Shown in pieces: positions 8,467 to 16,813 of a stretch of 64,000 nucleotides of DNA. Position 1 is the stretch's first letter. The number at the start of each line of letters is the position of its first letter. This DNA is from Rubellimicrobium sp. CFH 75288 (GTDB lineage Bacteria; Pseudomonadota; Alphaproteobacteria; Rhodobacterales; Rhodobacteraceae): the NCBI RefSeq assembly GCF_009904055.1, contig NZ_WYDP01000012.1:62001-126000 (forward strand). Reading direction: 5' to 3'. The translations under genes were made by a program, and so were the position numbers. The notes under the pieces were generated by a model. It did not search any database, had not been told where the DNA came from, and saw nothing but the letters and a program-made list of their open reading frames with translations.

Positions 8467-9861
8467 ATGGACACGCTCTACGAACGCGCCAACGACCCCC
8501 GCGCCGTCATCGAGGCCGACCGGGCCCATGTCTGGCACCACCTGATCCAGCACAAGCCCTTCGCGCCGGGCCCGAACCAGATCGACCCCCGCATCATGGT
8601 GGAGGGGCGTGGACTGCGCGTCTGGGACATCACGGGCAAGGAATACCTCGATGCCGTCTCGGGCGGCGTGTGGACCGTCAATGTGGGCTACGGGCGCGAG
8701 CGCATCGCCAATGCGGTTCGCGACCAGATCCTTCGCCTGTGCTTCTGGGCCGGCGCCCAGGGCACGATCCCGGGCGCGCGCTTCGCCGAGGCGCTGACGG
8801 CCAGGATGCCGGGGCTCAGCCGCGTGTACTTCTCCAACTCCGGTTCGGAAGCCAACGAGAAGGCGTGGAAGATGGTCCGCCAGATCGCCCACAAGCATCA
8901 TGGCGGGCGCAAGTGGAAGATCCTCTACCGCGACCGCGACTATCACGGCACGACGCTCGCCTGCCTGTCGGCCGGCGGCCAGCAGGAGCGCAACGCCATG
9001 TACGGCCCGTTCGCGCCGGGCTTCGTGCAGGTTCCCCACTGCCTTGAATACCGCGCGGGCGATCTGGCGGGCGAAGGCTACGGCGAGCGCGCGGCCCGGG
9101 CGATCGAGGATGTCATCCTGCGCGAGGGCCCCGACACGGTGGGCTGCCTCTGCCTCGAGCCCATCACCGCCGGCGGCGGCATCATCGTGCCGCCTGCGGG
9201 CTACTGGGAGCGCGTGCAGGACATCTGCCGCAAGTACGACATCCTGCTCCATATCGACGAGGTGGTGTGCGGGATCGGCCGGACGGGGACGTGGTTCGGC
9301 TACCAGCAGTTCGGCATCCGCCCCGACATCGTCACCATGGCCAAGGGCGTGGCCTCGGGCTATGCGGCCATCTCCTGCACCGTGACGACCGAGGCCGTGT
9401 TCGAGCAGTTCCAGGACGACACGGACCGGCTCGGCTATTTCCGCGACATCTCCACCTTCGGCGGCTGCACCGGCGGGCCCGCCGCAGCGCTCGAGAACCT
9501 CGCCATCGTGGAGGAGGAGAGGCTTGTGGAGAACTCCGCCGAGACCGGCGCCTATCTGGGCGATCGACTGCGCGAGCTGATGGACCGTCACGCGCTCATC
9601 GGCGAGGTGCGCGGGATGGGTCTGTTCCAGGGCGCCGAACTGGTGGCCGACCGCGACACGCGCGAGCCGCTTGCAGAGGCCAGGGTGCAGGCCGTCCTCG
9701 CGGATTGCCTGCGGCAGGGGGTCATCATCGGCGCCTCCAACCGCTCGATGCCCGGCTTCAACAACACGCTGCTCTTCGCCCCCTCGCTGATCGCGACGCG
9801 CGACGACATCGACCGGATCGTCGAGGCGGTGGACGGCGCCCTGACCCGCCTCGCCGCCTGA
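8467..9861 (+). CDS. tpa: Taurine:pyruvate aminotransferase (class III)
   Basis: 464 residues, a full-length class III PLP aminotransferase. The sequence closely follows the Tpa subfamily from the N-terminus (RAHVWHHLIQHKPF) onward. The PLP-binding lysine is K293 (VTMAKGVASG), the cofactor-contacting aspartate is D264 (HIDEVV), and SNSGSEANEKAWK (123-135) binds the phosphate. It would convert taurine plus pyruvate into sulfoacetaldehyde plus alanine in the cytoplasm. Downstream enzymes (Xsc, Pta) are not in the window. The ATG at 8467 fits the family start; a TTG at 8401 only adds an unrelated leader. Confidence 0.9.
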   Translation: MDTLYERANDPRAVIEADRAHVWHHLIQHKPFAPGPNQIDPRIMVEGRGLRVWDITGKEYLDAVSGGVWTVNVGYGRERIANAVRDQILRLCFWAGAQGTIPGARFAEALTARMPGLSRVYFSNSGSEANEKAWKMVRQIAHKHHGGRKWKILYRDRDYHGTTLACLSAGGQQERNAMYGPFAPGFVQVPHCLEYRAGDLAGEGYGERAARAIEDVILREGPDTVGCLCLEPITAGGGIIVPPAGYWERVQDICRKYDILLHIDEVVCGIGRTGTWFGYQQFGIRPDIVTMAKGVASGYAAISCTVTTEAVFEQFQDDTDRLGYFRDISTFGGCTGGPAAALENLAIVEEERLVENSAETGAYLGDRLRELMDRHALIGEVRGMGLFQGAELVADRDTREPLAEARVQAVLADCLRQGVIIGASNRSMPGFNNTLLFAPSLIATRDDIDRIVEAVDGALTRLAA

Positions 9862-9878
9862 ACGCTGCGCCGCCGCGC

Positions 9879-9900
9879 GGGCCGGCCGCAGGGCCGGCCC
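9879..9900 (+). terminator. Hairpin after tpa
   Basis: Perfect nine-base stem GGGCCGGCC / GGCCGGCCC with a GCAG loop, 18 bases after the tpa stop. There is no T tract, so termination is likely but not certain. Confidence 0.55.
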
Positions 9901-9948
9901 GGCGGCATCGATGCGCCATGGCCTCCGCAGGCCCGCGGCGTCATCGCC

Positions 9949-9978
9949 TTGCCCCCCGCGCCGCCCCCCTGCTAGGGG
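9949..9978 (+). promoter_or_regulatory. Candidate tdk promoter (TTGCCC-N18-TAGGGG)
   Basis: TTGCCC at 9949 and TAGGGG at 9973, 18 bases apart. The -10 ends six bases before the ATG, so the transcript could be leaderless; alternatively AGGGG is the ribosome binding site. Confidence 0.4.
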
Positions 9979-9984
9979 CGGCGC

Positions 9985-10575
9985 ATGGCCAAGCTGCACT
10001 TCCTCTTTTCCACCATGAACGCCGGCAAGAGCACGATCCTCCTGCAGGCCAGCCACAATTACCGCGAGCGCGGCATGGCCACCTGGCTTCTCACCGCGCG
10101 GCTCGACACCCGCGCGGGCGCGGGCGTGATCCGCTCGCGCATCGGCCTCTCGGCCCCCGCCGACACGTTCGGCCCCGAGGACGACCTCCTCGCCCGCCTC
10201 CGGGACCGCCTCGCCCGAGGGCCCGTCGCCTGCGTCCTCGTGGACGAGGCGCAGTTCCTCACCCCCGCCCAGGTCTGGCAGCTCGCCCGCGCCACGGACG
10301 ATCTCGGCATCCCCGTCATGGCCTACGGCCTGCGCACCGACTTCCGCGGCGAGCTGTTCCCCGGCTCCGCCGCCCTGCTCGCCTGGGCCGACGAGATGCG
10401 CGAGGTGCGCACGATCTGCCATTGCGGGCGCAAGGCCACCATGGTCGTGCGCCGCGACGCCGCGGGCCGCGCCCTGCGCGACGGCCCCCAGGTCGAGATC
10501 GGCGGCGAGGAGCGCTACGAGGCGCTCTGCCGCCGCCACTGGCGCGAGGCGACGGGCGACCCGCTCCCCGCCTGA
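9985..10575 (+). CDS. tdk: Thymidine kinase
   Basis: 196 residues, the normal size of a type II thymidine kinase, which phosphorylates thymidine to dTMP in the salvage pathway. Walker A is MNAGKST (11-17), the DEAQF box carries the catalytic acid (VLVDEAQFL), and [15 protein letters not shown] is the family signature. The zinc site is partly altered: CHCGRKA is present, while the second pair is reduced to a single Cys followed by RRH. It stands alone between tpa and a convergent dehydrogenase gene. Confidence 0.93.
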   Translation: MAKLHFLFSTMNAGKSTILLQASHNYRERGMATWLLTARLDTRAGAGVIRSRIGLSAPADTFGPEDDLLARLRDRLARGPVACVLVDEAQFLTPAQVWQLARATDDLGIPVMAYGLRTDFRGELFPGSAALLAWADEMREVRTICHCGRKATMVVRRDAAGRALRDGPQVEIGGEERYEALCRRHWREATGDPLPA

Positions 10576-10596
10576 ACACCCCCCGCCTGACCTCCC

Positions 10597-11544
10597 TCAG
10601 GCCGGATTGGGCAGCGCCCGCCCCTCGGCCAGCGCCAGCAGGTTGTCGATCGCCATGCGCCCCATTGCCTCCCGCACCGACAGGGCCGCCGTGCCCAGAT
10701 GGGGCAGCAGCACCGCGTTCTCCAGCCGCCGCAGCCGCTCGGGCACCGCAGGCTCGCCCTTATAGACGTCAAGGCCCGCCCCGGCGATCCACCGCGCCTC
10801 CAGCGCCTCGATCAGGGCGGCCTCGTCCACCACGTCCCCGCGCGCGACGTTGACAAGAAAGGCCGAGGGCCGCATCGCCGCGATCTCGGCCGCCCCGATC
10901 AGGTGCCGCGTCGCCGCCCCGCCCGGCACGCACAGCACCGCCACGTCCACCCGGCCCAGAAGGTCGCGCAGGTCCTCCACCCGCTCGGCGGGCACCTCCG
11001 TCTCCTTCGCCGACCGGTTCCAGTAGAGGACCCGCATCCCGAATCCCCCATGCCCCCGCCGCGCCACGGCCTGCCCGATCCGTCCCATCCCCACGATGCC
11101 CAGAATCATGCCCGTGACATGCGCGCCCAGCATCTGCGTGGGCTCCCAGCCGGTCCAGGCCCCGGCGCGGACCAGCCGCTCCCCCTCGCCCAGCCGCCGC
11201 GCCGTCATCAGGATCAGCGCCATCGCGATGTCGGCCGTGGCATCCGTCACCGCCCCCGGCGTGTTGGTCACCTCCACGCCCGCCGCGCGCGCCGCCGCCA
11301 CCGCGATGTGGTTCACCCCCACCCCGAAATTGGCGAGCAGCCGGCACCGGAACGGCCCACCCTCGAACACCTCGGCCGGAAAGGCGTCCCCCAGCGTCGG
11401 CAGCACGGCGTCGAACTCCCGCAGGGCCGCGCGCGCCTCCTCTGCGCCCAGCCCCGTCTCCCCGTCGCGGAACACCGTCTCGAACCGCTCGGCCAGCACG
11501 GCGCGGTTCGCCTCGGGCAGCCGCCGCGTCACCAGGATTCTCAA
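10597..11544 (-). CDS. D-2-hydroxyacid dehydrogenase (glyoxylate/hydroxypyruvate reductase type)
   Basis: 315 residues of the D-isomer-specific 2-hydroxyacid dehydrogenase family. The NAD(P) loop is GIVGMGRIGQ near residue 150; the substrate arginine is in NVARGDVVDE, the catalytic glutamate in DVYKGEP, and the histidine in LLPHLGTA. Such enzymes reduce glyoxylate or hydroxypyruvate; the exact substrate cannot be read. The start is TTG at 11544 with GGGAGG five bases upstream; it overlaps the csaA stop as TTGA, and no ATG fits. It is the last gene of the proC-csaA-dehydrogenase operon. Confidence 0.83.
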   Translation of the reverse strand: MRILVTRRLPEANRAVLAERFETVFRDGETGLGAEEARAALREFDAVLPTLGDAFPAEVFEGGPFRCRLLANFGVGVNHIAVAAARAAGVEVTNTPGAVTDATADIAMALILMTARRLGEGERLVRAGAWTGWEPTQMLGAHVTGMILGIVGMGRIGQAVARRGHGGFGMRVLYWNRSAKETEVPAERVEDLRDLLGRVDVAVLCVPGGAATRHLIGAAEIAAMRPSAFLVNVARGDVVDEAALIEALEARWIAGAGLDVYKGEPAVPERLRRLENAVLLPHLGTAALSVREAMGRMAIDNLLALAEGRALPNPA

Positions 11545-11876
11545 TGCAGCCTCCCCCCCTCGGGCACGGACCGGTCGGGACCCACCAGCACCACGGCGCC
11601 CCCCTCGTCCGGCAGGCCGAGGACCAGCACCTCCGACAGGAACGGCCCCACCCGCCGCGGGGGCAGGTTCACCACCGCCAGAACCTGCCGGCCCACCAGG
11701 TCCTCGGGCCGGTAATGCGCCACCAATCCGGCCGAGGACCGCTTCTCCCCGAGTTCGGGCCCGAAATCGATCCACAGCTTCAGCGCGGGCTTGCGCGCCT
11801 CGGGAAAGGGCTCGGCCCGCCGCACCCGCCCCACCCGGATGTCGAGGCGCAGGAAATCCTCGATCGTCGCGCTCAC
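11541..11876 (-). CDS. csaA: tRNA-binding domain protein CsaA
   Basis: 111 residues, essentially one OB-fold tRNA-binding domain of the CsaA/Trbp111 family. RLDIRVGRV at the N-terminus and QVLAVVNLPPRRVGPFLSEVLVLG later are characteristic. CsaA proteins bind the outer corner of tRNA and have been described as export-related chaperones in Bacillus; the role here is unknown. It starts with GTG at 11876, overlapping the proC stop as GTGA, and its own stop overlaps the TTG of the dehydrogenase, so all three genes are translationally coupled. Confidence 0.88.
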   Translation of the reverse strand: MSATIEDFLRLDIRVGRVRRAEPFPEARKPALKLWIDFGPELGEKRSSAGLVAHYRPEDLVGRQVLAVVNLPPRRVGPFLSEVLVLGLPDEGGAVVLVGPDRSVPEGGRLH

Positions 11877-12709
11877 CCGCCCCCCTCCCGTCCCAGATCC
11901 CGCCCCCGCGCGGCCGCCGCCGCCACCGTCCGGCGCATCAGGTCCGGCAGCTCCCCCATCAGCACCGCCAGCCCCGCCTGCGTCGTCCCGCCCGGAGAGG
12001 TCACGGCCTCGCGCAGCCGCGCCGGCGCCTCGCCCGTCTCGGCCGCGAGCGCCCCCGCCCCGGCCACGGTCGCTCGCGCCAGCCGCAGCGCCAGCTCGGC
12101 GGGCAGGCCCTCCGCCTCGCCCGCCGCCGCCATTGCCTCGATCAGGTGGAACACATAGGCCGGCCCCGATCCCGACAGCGCCGTGACCGCGTCCATCATC
12201 CCCTCGTGGGGCAGGCGCACGACCTCGCCCCCCGCTTCCATCAGCGCCTCGGCCAGCGCCATCTCGGCCTCGCCCGCGGCCGCGTTGCCGACGATCGCGG
12301 TGATCCCCCGCCCGATCGCGGCGGGCGTGTTGGGCATGGCGCGCACGACCGGCCGCCCCGCCCCTAGCGCCCGCTCCAAGGCCGCCAAGGTCGTCCCCGC
12401 GGCGATCGAGACGACCGGGATACCCGCCCCGAGGCCCGCCAGCACCGGCAGCGCCTCGCCCATCACCTGCGGCTTGACGGCCAGCACGGCCGCGGCCGGC
12501 GCCTCGGGCCAGGGCCCCTCCAGCACCGCCCCGCTGTCCCGCAGCCAGTCCGACGGCGCGGGCTCGACCACCCGCACCCGCCCCGCCGGCACCCCCGCCG
12601 CGATCCAGCCGCGCAGCAGCGCCGAGCCCATCCGCCCGCAGCCCACCAGCAGCACGCCGCGCGCGGCAATCGCCCCGAGGGCGCCGTCTCGCCCGTTTCC
12701 GTCCGTCAT
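11873..12709 (-). CDS. proC: Pyrroline-5-carboxylate reductase
   Basis: 278 residues. The enzyme reduces 1-pyrroline-5-carboxylate to proline with NAD(P)H, the last step of proline synthesis. The dinucleotide fold begins with VLLVGCGRMGSALL (19-32), and the family signature for proline-forming reductases is seen in MDAVTALSGSGPAYVFHLIEA and in TSPGGTTQAGLAVL near the C-terminus. A good promoter lies in the gap upstream and GGGGAGG precedes the ATG. It is the first gene of a three-gene operon with csaA and the hydroxyacid dehydrogenase. Confidence 0.93.
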   Translation of the reverse strand: MTDGNGRDGALGAIAARGVLLVGCGRMGSALLRGWIAAGVPAGRVRVVEPAPSDWLRDSGAVLEGPWPEAPAAAVLAVKPQVMGEALPVLAGLGAGIPVVSIAAGTTLAALERALGAGRPVVRAMPNTPAAIGRGITAIVGNAAAGEAEMALAEALMEAGGEVVRLPHEGMMDAVTALSGSGPAYVFHLIEAMAAAGEAEGLPAELALRLARATVAGAGALAAETGEAPARLREAVTSPGGTTQAGLAVLMGELPDLMRRTVAAAAARGRDLGREGGG

Positions 12710-12733
12710 CGACCCTCCCCCGTCCGAAGCCGC

Positions 12734-12762
12734 AGCCTAGGGAGGGGTCCGCGCCGCCGCAA
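12734..12762 (-). promoter_or_regulatory. Candidate proC promoter (TTGCGG-N17-TAGGCT)
   Basis: On the minus strand TTGCGG (12762-12757), 17 bases, TAGGCT (12739-12734). The start would fall about 18 bases before the proC ATG. Confidence 0.6.
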
Positions 12763-12769
12763 GCCGCGC

Positions 12770-13273
12770 TCAGGCCCGCCCGAACGCCTCCGCGATGGCC
12801 GCGTCCATGGCACGGCGCGGCTCCTCGCCGCCCCACAGCGCCAGCTGCACCGCCGGATAGAACCGCTCGGCCGAGAGCAGCGCGGCGTGGATCATCGTGT
12901 CGATCTGCTCGGGCGAGGCGACCTGGTCCCCCGCCAGCACGAGGCCATAGCGGAACACCATCAGCTTCTCCTCCTCCCACCAGGTGAAGCTGCCCGCCCA
13001 GCACAGGTCGTTCATCCGGTTGAGCAGTTCGTAGAGAGCCGGCAGCCGGTCGGCCGGCGGGTCCGTCTCCCAGGTGGCCAGCAGCCGCAGCGTCTGGTCC
13101 GACGGGCTCCAGGCCAGCGTCAGCGCATAGGAGCGCCACTGCCCCTCCAGGTTCATGGCGATCTGGTTCTCGGCCACGCGGTCGAAATCCCACTCGTAAT
13201 GCGTGGCAACGGTCTCCACCACGTCGATCGGGTGGATGTCGCCCTGGTCGAGAAAGGTCTCGGAGATGGTCAT
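12770..13273 (-). CDS. YbjN domain-containing protein
   Basis: 167 residues; a YbjN-family protein, a fold of the type III secretion chaperone-like superfamily whose function is not established. Family features are the opening HPIDVVETVATHYEWDFDR, the strand NLEGQWRSYALTLAWSPSD, and LNRMNDLCWAGSFTWWEEEKLMVFRYGL. No signal peptide or membrane segment is visible, so it is cytoplasmic. Its upstream region (13274-13467) holds a TATAGG -10-like site and two GC-rich hairpins that would lie in its leader. Confidence 0.85.
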   Translation of the reverse strand: MTISETFLDQGDIHPIDVVETVATHYEWDFDRVAENQIAMNLEGQWRSYALTLAWSPSDQTLRLLATWETDPPADRLPALYELLNRMNDLCWAGSFTWWEEEKLMVFRYGLVLAGDQVASPEQIDTMIHAALLSAERFYPAVQLALWGGEEPRRAMDAAIAEAFGRA

Positions 13274-13296
13274 GGCACGGGCCTCATGTTGGCGCC

Positions 13297-13367
13297 GCGG
13301 GGGTCTGGCGCCCCCAGGGCGCGTCGCCTGCTCGCAGCGGGGGTTGGCGCCCCCGCCTGTCCCTATA
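13297..13367 (-). repeat. Two tandem GC hairpins in the YbjN-gene leader
   Basis: Near-identical units at 13297-13315 and 13337-13356: GCGGGGGTCTGGCGCCCCC and GCGGGGGTTGGCGCCCCCGC. Each folds into a short stem (the second has seven pairs and a six-base loop). On the minus strand a TATAGG site (13367-13362) lies just upstream, so both hairpins would be in the 5' leader of the YbjN gene. Confidence 0.5.
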
Positions 13368-13467
13368 CGCGCGCGGCGGCGGTTCGGTGTAAAGCGGATT
13401 CTTCGGCCGACCCGCAGCCGGGCCCCCGGCCCGTCCGGCCCCGCCGCAGCATGGGCCGTCCGGTCCG

Positions 13468-13800
13468 TCAGGGCCCCGGTGCGACGCCGGCCTCGGGCTC
13501 GTCCGTGCCGGTCTCCGCCCCCTCGGCCGGAGCCTTTTCCGCGTGGCCGGCCCCGCTCCCGGATCGCGCCTCCAGCGCCGCAAGCCGCTGCGCCAGGACG
13601 TCGTTCTCCTCGCGCGCCTTCTGCGCCATGGCGCGCACCGCCTCGAACTCCTCGCGCGTGACCAGGTCGCGATCGGCCAGCAGCCGGTCCACCAGCCCCT
13701 TGAGCGCGTTCTGCGCCTCGTCCCGCGCCCCCTGCGCCACGCCCATGGCGTTGGTCACCAGCTGCGAGATGTCGTCGAGGATCTTGTTGCGGGTCTGCAT
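13468..13800 (-). CDS. ubiK: Accessory factor UbiK family protein (BMFP)
   Basis: 110 residues. The N-terminal 75 match the UbiK/BMFP family: [20 protein letters not shown] amphipathic helix, then a predicted coiled coil ([33 protein letters not shown]). In enterobacteria UbiK binds UbiJ and membranes and aids ubiquinone synthesis under oxygen; a role here is inferred from the family. The last 35 residues are an acidic Ala/Glu/Pro-rich tail of low complexity. The start at 13800 gives the family N-terminus; the longer frame upstream is spurious. Confidence 0.85.
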   Translation of the reverse strand: MQTRNKILDDISQLVTNAMGVAQGARDEAQNALKGLVDRLLADRDLVTREEFEAVRAMAQKAREENDVLAQRLAALEARSGSGAGHAEKAPAEGAETGTDEPEAGVAPGP

Positions 13801-13826
13801 GGAGCCCTCCGTTCCGCGTCTCCGTC

Positions 13827-13855
13827 CATATGGGGCCCGCCCGCGGCCGCGACAA
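13827..13855 (-). promoter_or_regulatory. Candidate ubiK promoter (TTGTCG-N17-CATATG)
   Basis: Minus-strand TTGTCG (13855-13850) and CATATG (13832-13827) with a 17-base spacer, giving a leader of about 20 bases. Confidence 0.45.
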
Positions 13856-13899
13856 GCCGCCGCGCCCCGCCGCCTCCCCACCGGCCGGGACCCCTGCGG

Positions 13900-13928
13900 T
13901 TGACAGCGCCCCGACCCGCCCGCAGACA
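13900..13928 (+). promoter_or_regulatory. Candidate lgt promoter (TTGACA-N17-CAGACA)
   Basis: A perfect -35 (13900-13905) and a weak -10 (13923-13928). The start would fall at or next to the lgt ATG at 13935, and no clear ribosome binding site precedes it, so the lgt message may be leaderless. Confidence 0.4.
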
Positions 13929-13934
13929 GGCGCC

Positions 13935-14840
13935 ATGACCGGCATCCCCTTTCCCGACATCTCGCCCTACGTGATCCCGTGGCCGGTCTTCGGGGTGCAG
14001 ATTCCCCTGCGCTGGTACGCGCTCGCCTATATCGTCGGGATCATCCTCGGCTGGCGCCTCGCCGTCCTCGCGCTCCGCCGCCCCGCCCTCTGGGGCGGCA
14101 GCCCCCCCATGACGCCCCCCCAGCTCGAGGCGCTGCTCACCTGGATCATCCTCGGCATCGTCGCGGGCGGCCGGCTGGGCTACGTCCTCTTCTATCGCCC
14201 CCTCCACTTCCTCCAGCACCCGTGGGAGATTCCCGCCCTCTGGCAGGGCGGCATGAGCTTTCACGGAGGGTTCCTCGGCGTCGTCCTCGCCGTCGCCCTG
14301 TTCGCGCGCCGCCACGCCCTGCCGCTGGGCGGGGTGGCCGACGCCATCGCCCTCGCCTCGCCCCCCGCGATCCTCCTGGGCCGCATCGCCAACTTCATCA
14401 ACGCCGAGCTCTGGGGCCGGCCCACCACGCTGCCCTGGGGCGTGATCTTCCCCGGCGCCGCCGCCCAGGACTGCCCCGGCTTCCCCTCCCCCTGCGCCCG
14501 CCACCCCTCCCAGCTCTACGAGGCCGGGCTCGAGGGGCTGCTTCTGGGGCTCCTGCTGATCCTGATGGCCTTCCGCTGGGGCGCGCTGCGCCGGCCCTGG
14601 CTCCTGACGGGCACCTTCCTCCTAGGCTACGGCATCTCGCGCTTCCTTGTCGAGTTCGTCCGCCAGCCCGACGCCCAGTTCGTCTCCCCCGGCAACCCGC
14701 TCGGGCTCGCGTTCCACTGGAACGGCTGGGGCCTGACCATGGGCCAGGTCCTGACCCTGCCGCTGCTGCTCGCGGGGCTTCTGCTCGTGCTCGCCGCCCG
14801 ACGCCGCCCGCCTGCCGCCCCCGCCCCGGCACCTCCATGA
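13935..14840 (+). CDS. lgt: Prolipoprotein diacylglyceryl transferase
   Basis: 301 residues with about seven membrane segments. Lgt transfers diacylglycerol from phosphatidylglycerol to the lipobox cysteine of prolipoproteins in the inner membrane. Family motifs are GRLGYVLFY near 80, [10 protein letters not shown] near 108 (conserved His), and the signature [15 protein letters not shown] from residue 149; [12 protein letters not shown] is also conserved. Its stop overlaps the next ATG (ATGA), starting a coupled lgt-methyltransferase-pgeF operon. Confidence 0.95.
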   Translation: MTGIPFPDISPYVIPWPVFGVQIPLRWYALAYIVGIILGWRLAVLALRRPALWGGSPPMTPPQLEALLTWIILGIVAGGRLGYVLFYRPLHFLQHPWEIPALWQGGMSFHGGFLGVVLAVALFARRHALPLGGVADAIALASPPAILLGRIANFINAELWGRPTTLPWGVIFPGAAAQDCPGFPSPCARHPSQLYEAGLEGLLLGLLLILMAFRWGALRRPWLLTGTFLLGYGISRFLVEFVRQPDAQFVSPGNPLGLAFHWNGWGLTMGQVLTLPLLLAGLLLVLAARRRPPAAPAPAPP

Positions 14841-15919
14841 CCGCCCCCACCCTTGCCGAGACCCCCCTCGCGGGCCTCCTCGCCGCCCGCATCCGCGCCG
14901 AGGGGCCGCTCACGGTGGCCGACTTCATGGCCGAGTGCCTCCTTCACCCCGCGCACGGCTACTACACCACGCGCGACCCCCTCGGCGCGCGCGGCGACTT
15001 CACCACCGCCCCCGAGATCAGCCAGATCTTCGGAGAACTCCTCGCCCTCGCCCTTGCCCAGGCGTGGCTCGACCAGGGCGCCCCCCGCCCCGTCCTTCTG
15101 GCCGAGCTCGGCCCCGGCCGCGGCACGCTGATGGCCGACGCCCTGCGCGCCCTCGCCGTCGTCCCCGCGCTCCGCGACGCCGTCCGGGTCCACCTCGTCG
15201 AGGCCTCGCCCGCGCTCCGGGCCGAGCAGGCCCGCCGCCTGCCCGGCGCCACCTGGCACGACCGCCTCGACACCCTGCCCGAAGGCCCCCTCCTCCTTCT
15301 CGCCAACGAGTTCCTCGACGCCCTCCCCGTCCGCCAGTTCCTGCGCCAAGGCCCCCTCTGGGCCGAGCGCGTCGTGGGCCTCGATCCCGCGGGCCGCCTC
15401 GCCTGGGGCCTGCGCCGCCCGCTCCCCGTCCCCGCGCTCGACCACCGCCTCGCCGACACCCGCGACGGCGACATGGTCGAGACCCGCCCCGCCCTCGCTC
15501 CCCTCGTGGGCGAGATCGGCCGCCGCATCGCCGCCCATGGGGGTGCTGCGATCCTCGTCGATTACGGCGGCTGGCGTCTGACCGGCGACACGCTCCAGGC
15601 CCTGCGCGCCCACGCCCCCGCCGACCCCCTCGCCCATCCCGGAGAGGCCGACCTGACCGCCCATGTGGACTTCGACGCGGTCGCCCGCGCCGCCCCCCCC
15701 GCCCGCGCCACCGCGATGGTCGAACAGGGCACGCTGCTCGCCCGCCTCGGCCTCGGGGCCCGGGCCGAGGCGCTCGCGCGCGGCCTTTCGGGCCCGGCGC
15801 TCGCCGCCCACCGCGCCGCCGTCGCCCGCCTCGCCGACCCCGCCGCCATGGGCTCGCTCTTCAAGGCGATCGCGCTCCACCCCCCCGACGCCCCGCCCCC
15901 GCCCGGATTCGCCCCGTGA
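14837..15919 (+). CDS. SAM-dependent methyltransferase, MidA/NDUFAF7 family
   Basis: 360 residues, class I methyltransferase of the DUF185 family. Features are the opening [39 protein letters not shown] motif [15 protein letters not shown], and [12 protein letters not shown]. The mitochondrial homologue NDUFAF7 methylates an arginine of the complex I 49 kDa subunit; whether the bacterial protein does the same is unknown. The ATG overlaps the lgt stop and the TGA overlaps the GTG of pgeF, so it is translated as part of one unit. The DNA is about 75% G+C with few start codons, but the frame is clear. Confidence 0.88.
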   Translation: MTAPTLAETPLAGLLAARIRAEGPLTVADFMAECLLHPAHGYYTTRDPLGARGDFTTAPEISQIFGELLALALAQAWLDQGAPRPVLLAELGPGRGTLMADALRALAVVPALRDAVRVHLVEASPALRAEQARRLPGATWHDRLDTLPEGPLLLLANEFLDALPVRQFLRQGPLWAERVVGLDPAGRLAWGLRRPLPVPALDHRLADTRDGDMVETRPALAPLVGEIGRRIAAHGGAAILVDYGGWRLTGDTLQALRAHAPADPLAHPGEADLTAHVDFDAVARAAPPARATAMVEQGTLLARLGLGARAEALARGLSGPALAAHRAAVARLADPAAMGSLFKAIALHPPDAPPPPGFAP

Positions 15920-16674
15920 CGCTCGACCTGATCGCCTCGCCCCTCCTCCAGCCGCTCCCCCACGGCTTCTTCGGCCGCGAGGGGGGGGCCTCCTCGGGCG
16001 TGTTCGCGGGCCTCAATTGCGGCCCCGGCTCCACCGACCAGGCCGAGGCCGTGACCCTCAACCGCGCCCGCGTCGCCCGCGCCCTCGGCGTCGCCCCCGA
16101 CCGCCTCCTCGGCGTCCACCAGGTCCACTCGGCCGAGGTCGTCGTGGCCGACGGCCCCCTGCCCGAGCCGCGCCCGCGCGCGGACGCGCTCGTGACCCGC
16201 ACCCCCGGCCTCGCGCTCTCCGTGCTGACCGCCGATTGCCAGCCCGTGCTTCTCGCCGACCCCGAAGGCGGCGTGATCGGCGCCGCCCATGCCGGCTGGC
16301 GCGGCACGCTGCTCGGCGTCCTCGAGGCGACGGTGGACGCCATGGAGCGCCTCGGCGCCCGGCGCGGGCGCATCCGCGCCGCCATCGGCCCCACGATCAG
16401 CCAGCGCGCCTACGAGGTCGGCCCCGAACTCATGGAGGAGGTGCTCGCCGACGACCCGGCCGCCGCGCGCTTCTTTGCCGGCGGCCGCGGCGACCGGCTC
16501 CATCTCGACCTGCCCGGCTGGGGCCTCTGGCGCCTGCGCCGCGCCGGCGTGGCCGAAGCCGAATGGACGCGCCACTGCACCTATTCGGACCCCGCGCGCT
16601 TCTTCTCCTACCGGCGCAAGGTCCACCGGCAGGAGGCCGATTACGGCCGCCTCATCGCCGCCATCCGCCTCTGA
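15916..16674 (+). CDS. pgeF: Peptidoglycan editing factor PgeF / YfiH-LACC1 family
   Basis: 252 residues of the multicopper-oxidase-like YfiH fold, whose members have purine nucleoside phosphorylase and adenosine deaminase activity and, in E. coli, prevent wrong amino acids from entering peptidoglycan. Metal ligands are visible in HQVHSAEV, LTADCQPVLL and AAHAGWRG; the C-terminus has CTYSDPARFFSYRR. The start is GTG at 15916, overlapping the upstream stop (GTGA). Length is normal for the family. Confidence 0.9.
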   Translation: MTLDLIASPLLQPLPHGFFGREGGASSGVFAGLNCGPGSTDQAEAVTLNRARVARALGVAPDRLLGVHQVHSAEVVVADGPLPEPRPRADALVTRTPGLALSVLTADCQPVLLADPEGGVIGAAHAGWRGTLLGVLEATVDAMERLGARRGRIRAAIGPTISQRAYEVGPELMEEVLADDPAAARFFAGGRGDRLHLDLPGWGLWRLRRAGVAEAEWTRHCTYSDPARFFSYRRKVHRQEADYGRLIAAIRL

Positions 16675-16813
16675 CCGGGCAGGCGGGCGCCTCGGCTGCC
16701 CGGCAATCTCCGCATCTTCATCCCCCGGGCGCCACGATCCTGCCTGCTTGTCGCGCGAGCCTGTCCCCGGACTTCCCCGTCCGCTCCCGTCCCCGCCAGC
16801 CCGGAGACACCCG

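Noticed and set aside
13286-13356. Possible CRISPR array
   Set aside because: Only two short GC hairpin units, with a 21-base gap and no spacers; not an array. No array was seen anywhere in the window despite the csm genes.
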